The translations under genes were made by a program, and so were the position numbers. A stretch of 60,652 nucleotides of DNA from a virus. Under the pieces are notes generated by a model. It saw only the letters and a program-made list of their open reading frames with translations, had not been told where the DNA came from and did not search any database. The DNA lies in IMG/VR virus record IMGVR_UViG_3300044630_001263, positions 1 through 60,652 of that record. The stretch is one strand, 5' to 3'. This document shows positions 59,624-60,652 of this stretch, piece by piece (the first letter of the stretch is position 1; every line of letters begins with the position of its first letter).

Positions 59624-60652
59624 ATGAATCTACCACATCTCTCTACCAGTACTCCTGCTTCTGAAATCAGTAGCGCGAGTTTTGATGACGGATCGAATAG
59701 TGCAGACTTGGAAGTGAAGAGCCTTGATGACATTCTACGTAATTCTCCAGCAGCAGAGCTGTTGGGTCTTAGCAAAGAATCTCTACCAAAAGAAGGCGAT
59801 GACGTCCCAAGTCCAGATGAAGTATCGGAAGAAGAAGCCCAAGAAGAGAACGATACCGAGTCTGCAAATGACCTAGATGAAGAAGAAGAGTCAAGTGACT
59901 CTGAAGAAGATAATACAGCTGAGGATGATACGTCTACCCAAAATGCTGACTTACCTTCTGAAGAAGATATTGATTGGGAATACAAGGTACCCGTCACAGT
60001 TGACGGTAAGACTGAGTATGTTACCCTAGAAGAAATCCGTAAGGGTTATTCTACTGACCAACATCTATCTCAAAAGGGGCGTGAATTAGGCGAACTGAAG
60101 AAACAGATCGACCAAGAACGAACTGAAAAGCTACAAGAGATTATTCAATTAGGTACAGTTATTAATGAAGAACTTACCGCAGTTGAAGCAAGTCTCGCAC
60201 AAGAATATCATAAAGTCAAGGCTGAAATCGATAAAGCCCGAGAAGAAGGTGATACCTACACAGCTAGGGAACTCAAAGAGCAACTAGAAGACGTACAGGA
60301 AAAGTACTGGAGAGCACGTAACAAACGTGAAGAACAGACTAAAGCTGTTGTTGAAAAGATTCAAGCTCAACAAATAGAACAACAACAAGTGTTATTGAGA
60401 CAGTATGAGGAAAACATTGTTAACCTCATTCCTGATTACTCAGAAAAAGTTGCTAAAAGTATTCGTGAGTTTGCTATCAAAGAAGGTATTCCAGAACAAC
60501 TACTAGAGGCGGTTTATGACCCCAATGTAGTAAAGTTTATTAATGATTATCGTAAGCTTAAAACAGCTAAAGAAACAGGTGAAGTAAAACGAAAGGCATC
60601 TCCAAACGTGAAGTCCATCCCATCAAAAAAGGGAACTCCGACTTCCCAAAAA
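59624..60652 (+). CDS. Scaffold protein, 3' end cut by window edge
   Basis: 343 codons open to the window edge with no stop. The first third is acidic and disordered (EVSEEEAQEENDTESANDLD). Next is a short conserved segment, DIDWEYKVPVTVDGKTEYVT followed by LEEIRKGYSTDQHL, which is typical of SU10/P22-style scaffolds. A long coiled coil and a basic end (VKSIPSKKG) follow. It should guide capsid assembly and precede the capsid gene that opens the window. Confidence 0.85.
   Translation, partial: MNLPHLSTSTPASEISSASFDDGSNSADLEVKSLDDILRNSPAAELLGLSKESLPKEGDDVPSPDEVSEEEAQEENDTESANDLDEEEESSDSEEDNTAEDDTSTQNADLPSEEDIDWEYKVPVTVDGKTEYVTLEEIRKGYSTDQHLSQKGRELGELKKQIDQERTEKLQEIIQLGTVINEELTAVEASLAQEYHKVKAEIDKAREEGDTYTARELKEQLEDVQEKYWRARNKREEQTKAVVEKIQAQQIEQQQVLLRQYEENIVNLIPDYSEKVAKSIREFAIKEGIPEQLLEAVYDPNVVKFINDYRKLKTAKETGEVKRKASPNVKSIPSKKGTPTSQK

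Noticed and set aside
1-60652. Lysogeny genes, CRISPR arrays or insertion sequences
   Set aside because: No integrase, repressor, transposase or regularly spaced repeat array was seen on either strand.

Overview
The window is part of the genome of a lytic, short-tailed (podovirus-like) double-stranded DNA phage with AT-rich DNA. The left edge cuts the major capsid gene and the right edge cuts the scaffold gene, which are normally adjacent. A circular contig opened between them is the simplest reading. The capsid, portal, adaptor and nozzle proteins resemble those of SU10/Kuravirus-type phages, while the replication genes are T7-like. I see no integrase, repressor or other lysogeny gene. One acquired small gene (42656..43111) has the look of Burkholderiales-phage proteins, so a freshwater betaproteobacterial host is a plausible but weakly supported guess.

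Layout. (1) 1..30338, plus strand, late block: capsid, adaptor, a 2068-residue fibre with an S74 chaperone, small tail proteins, a lysis cassette (membrane proteins, 3-TM holin, M15 endolysin), nozzle, a second fibre, a fibre-assembly chaperone, then a run of presumed ejection proteins ending in three giants. These giants carry a GH108-like muramidase, a staphylococcal-nuclease-like domain, and a divergent single-subunit RNA polymerase (motifs A, B and C visible). A bidirectional hairpin terminator closes this block. (2) 30391..53441, minus strand, early/middle block: Dps-like ferritin, two tRNA or tRNA-like elements, thioredoxin plus B12-dependent ribonucleotide reductase, T7-like RNA polymerase, primase-helicase, 5'-3' exonuclease, family-A DNA polymerase, nucleotide-metabolism genes, many small overlapping genes and an SSB. 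One isolated plus-strand gene (49971..50363) looks like a small terminase subunit. (3) 53443..54331: a remarkable tract with almost no T on the plus strand, so a minus-strand transcript would be almost free of A. It contains a gene-like frame with strong codon regularity. (4) 54507..60652, plus strand: large terminase, small conserved proteins, portal, scaffold.

How it may work together. Seven copies of a roughly 20-bp motif (core GGTACCTAATAG in the direction of transcription) lie in front of gene groups, always pointing with the downstream genes apart from one that reads towards ssb through the opposed small-terminase gene. They are good candidates for promoters of the T7-like polymerase at 34167..36368. 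The second polymerase, at the end of the ejection-protein operon, may be carried in the virion and injected, as in phage N4, to start early transcription. This two-polymerase arrangement and the A-free gene are the most unusual features here. Functional statements come from reading motifs by eye; no database search was possible.
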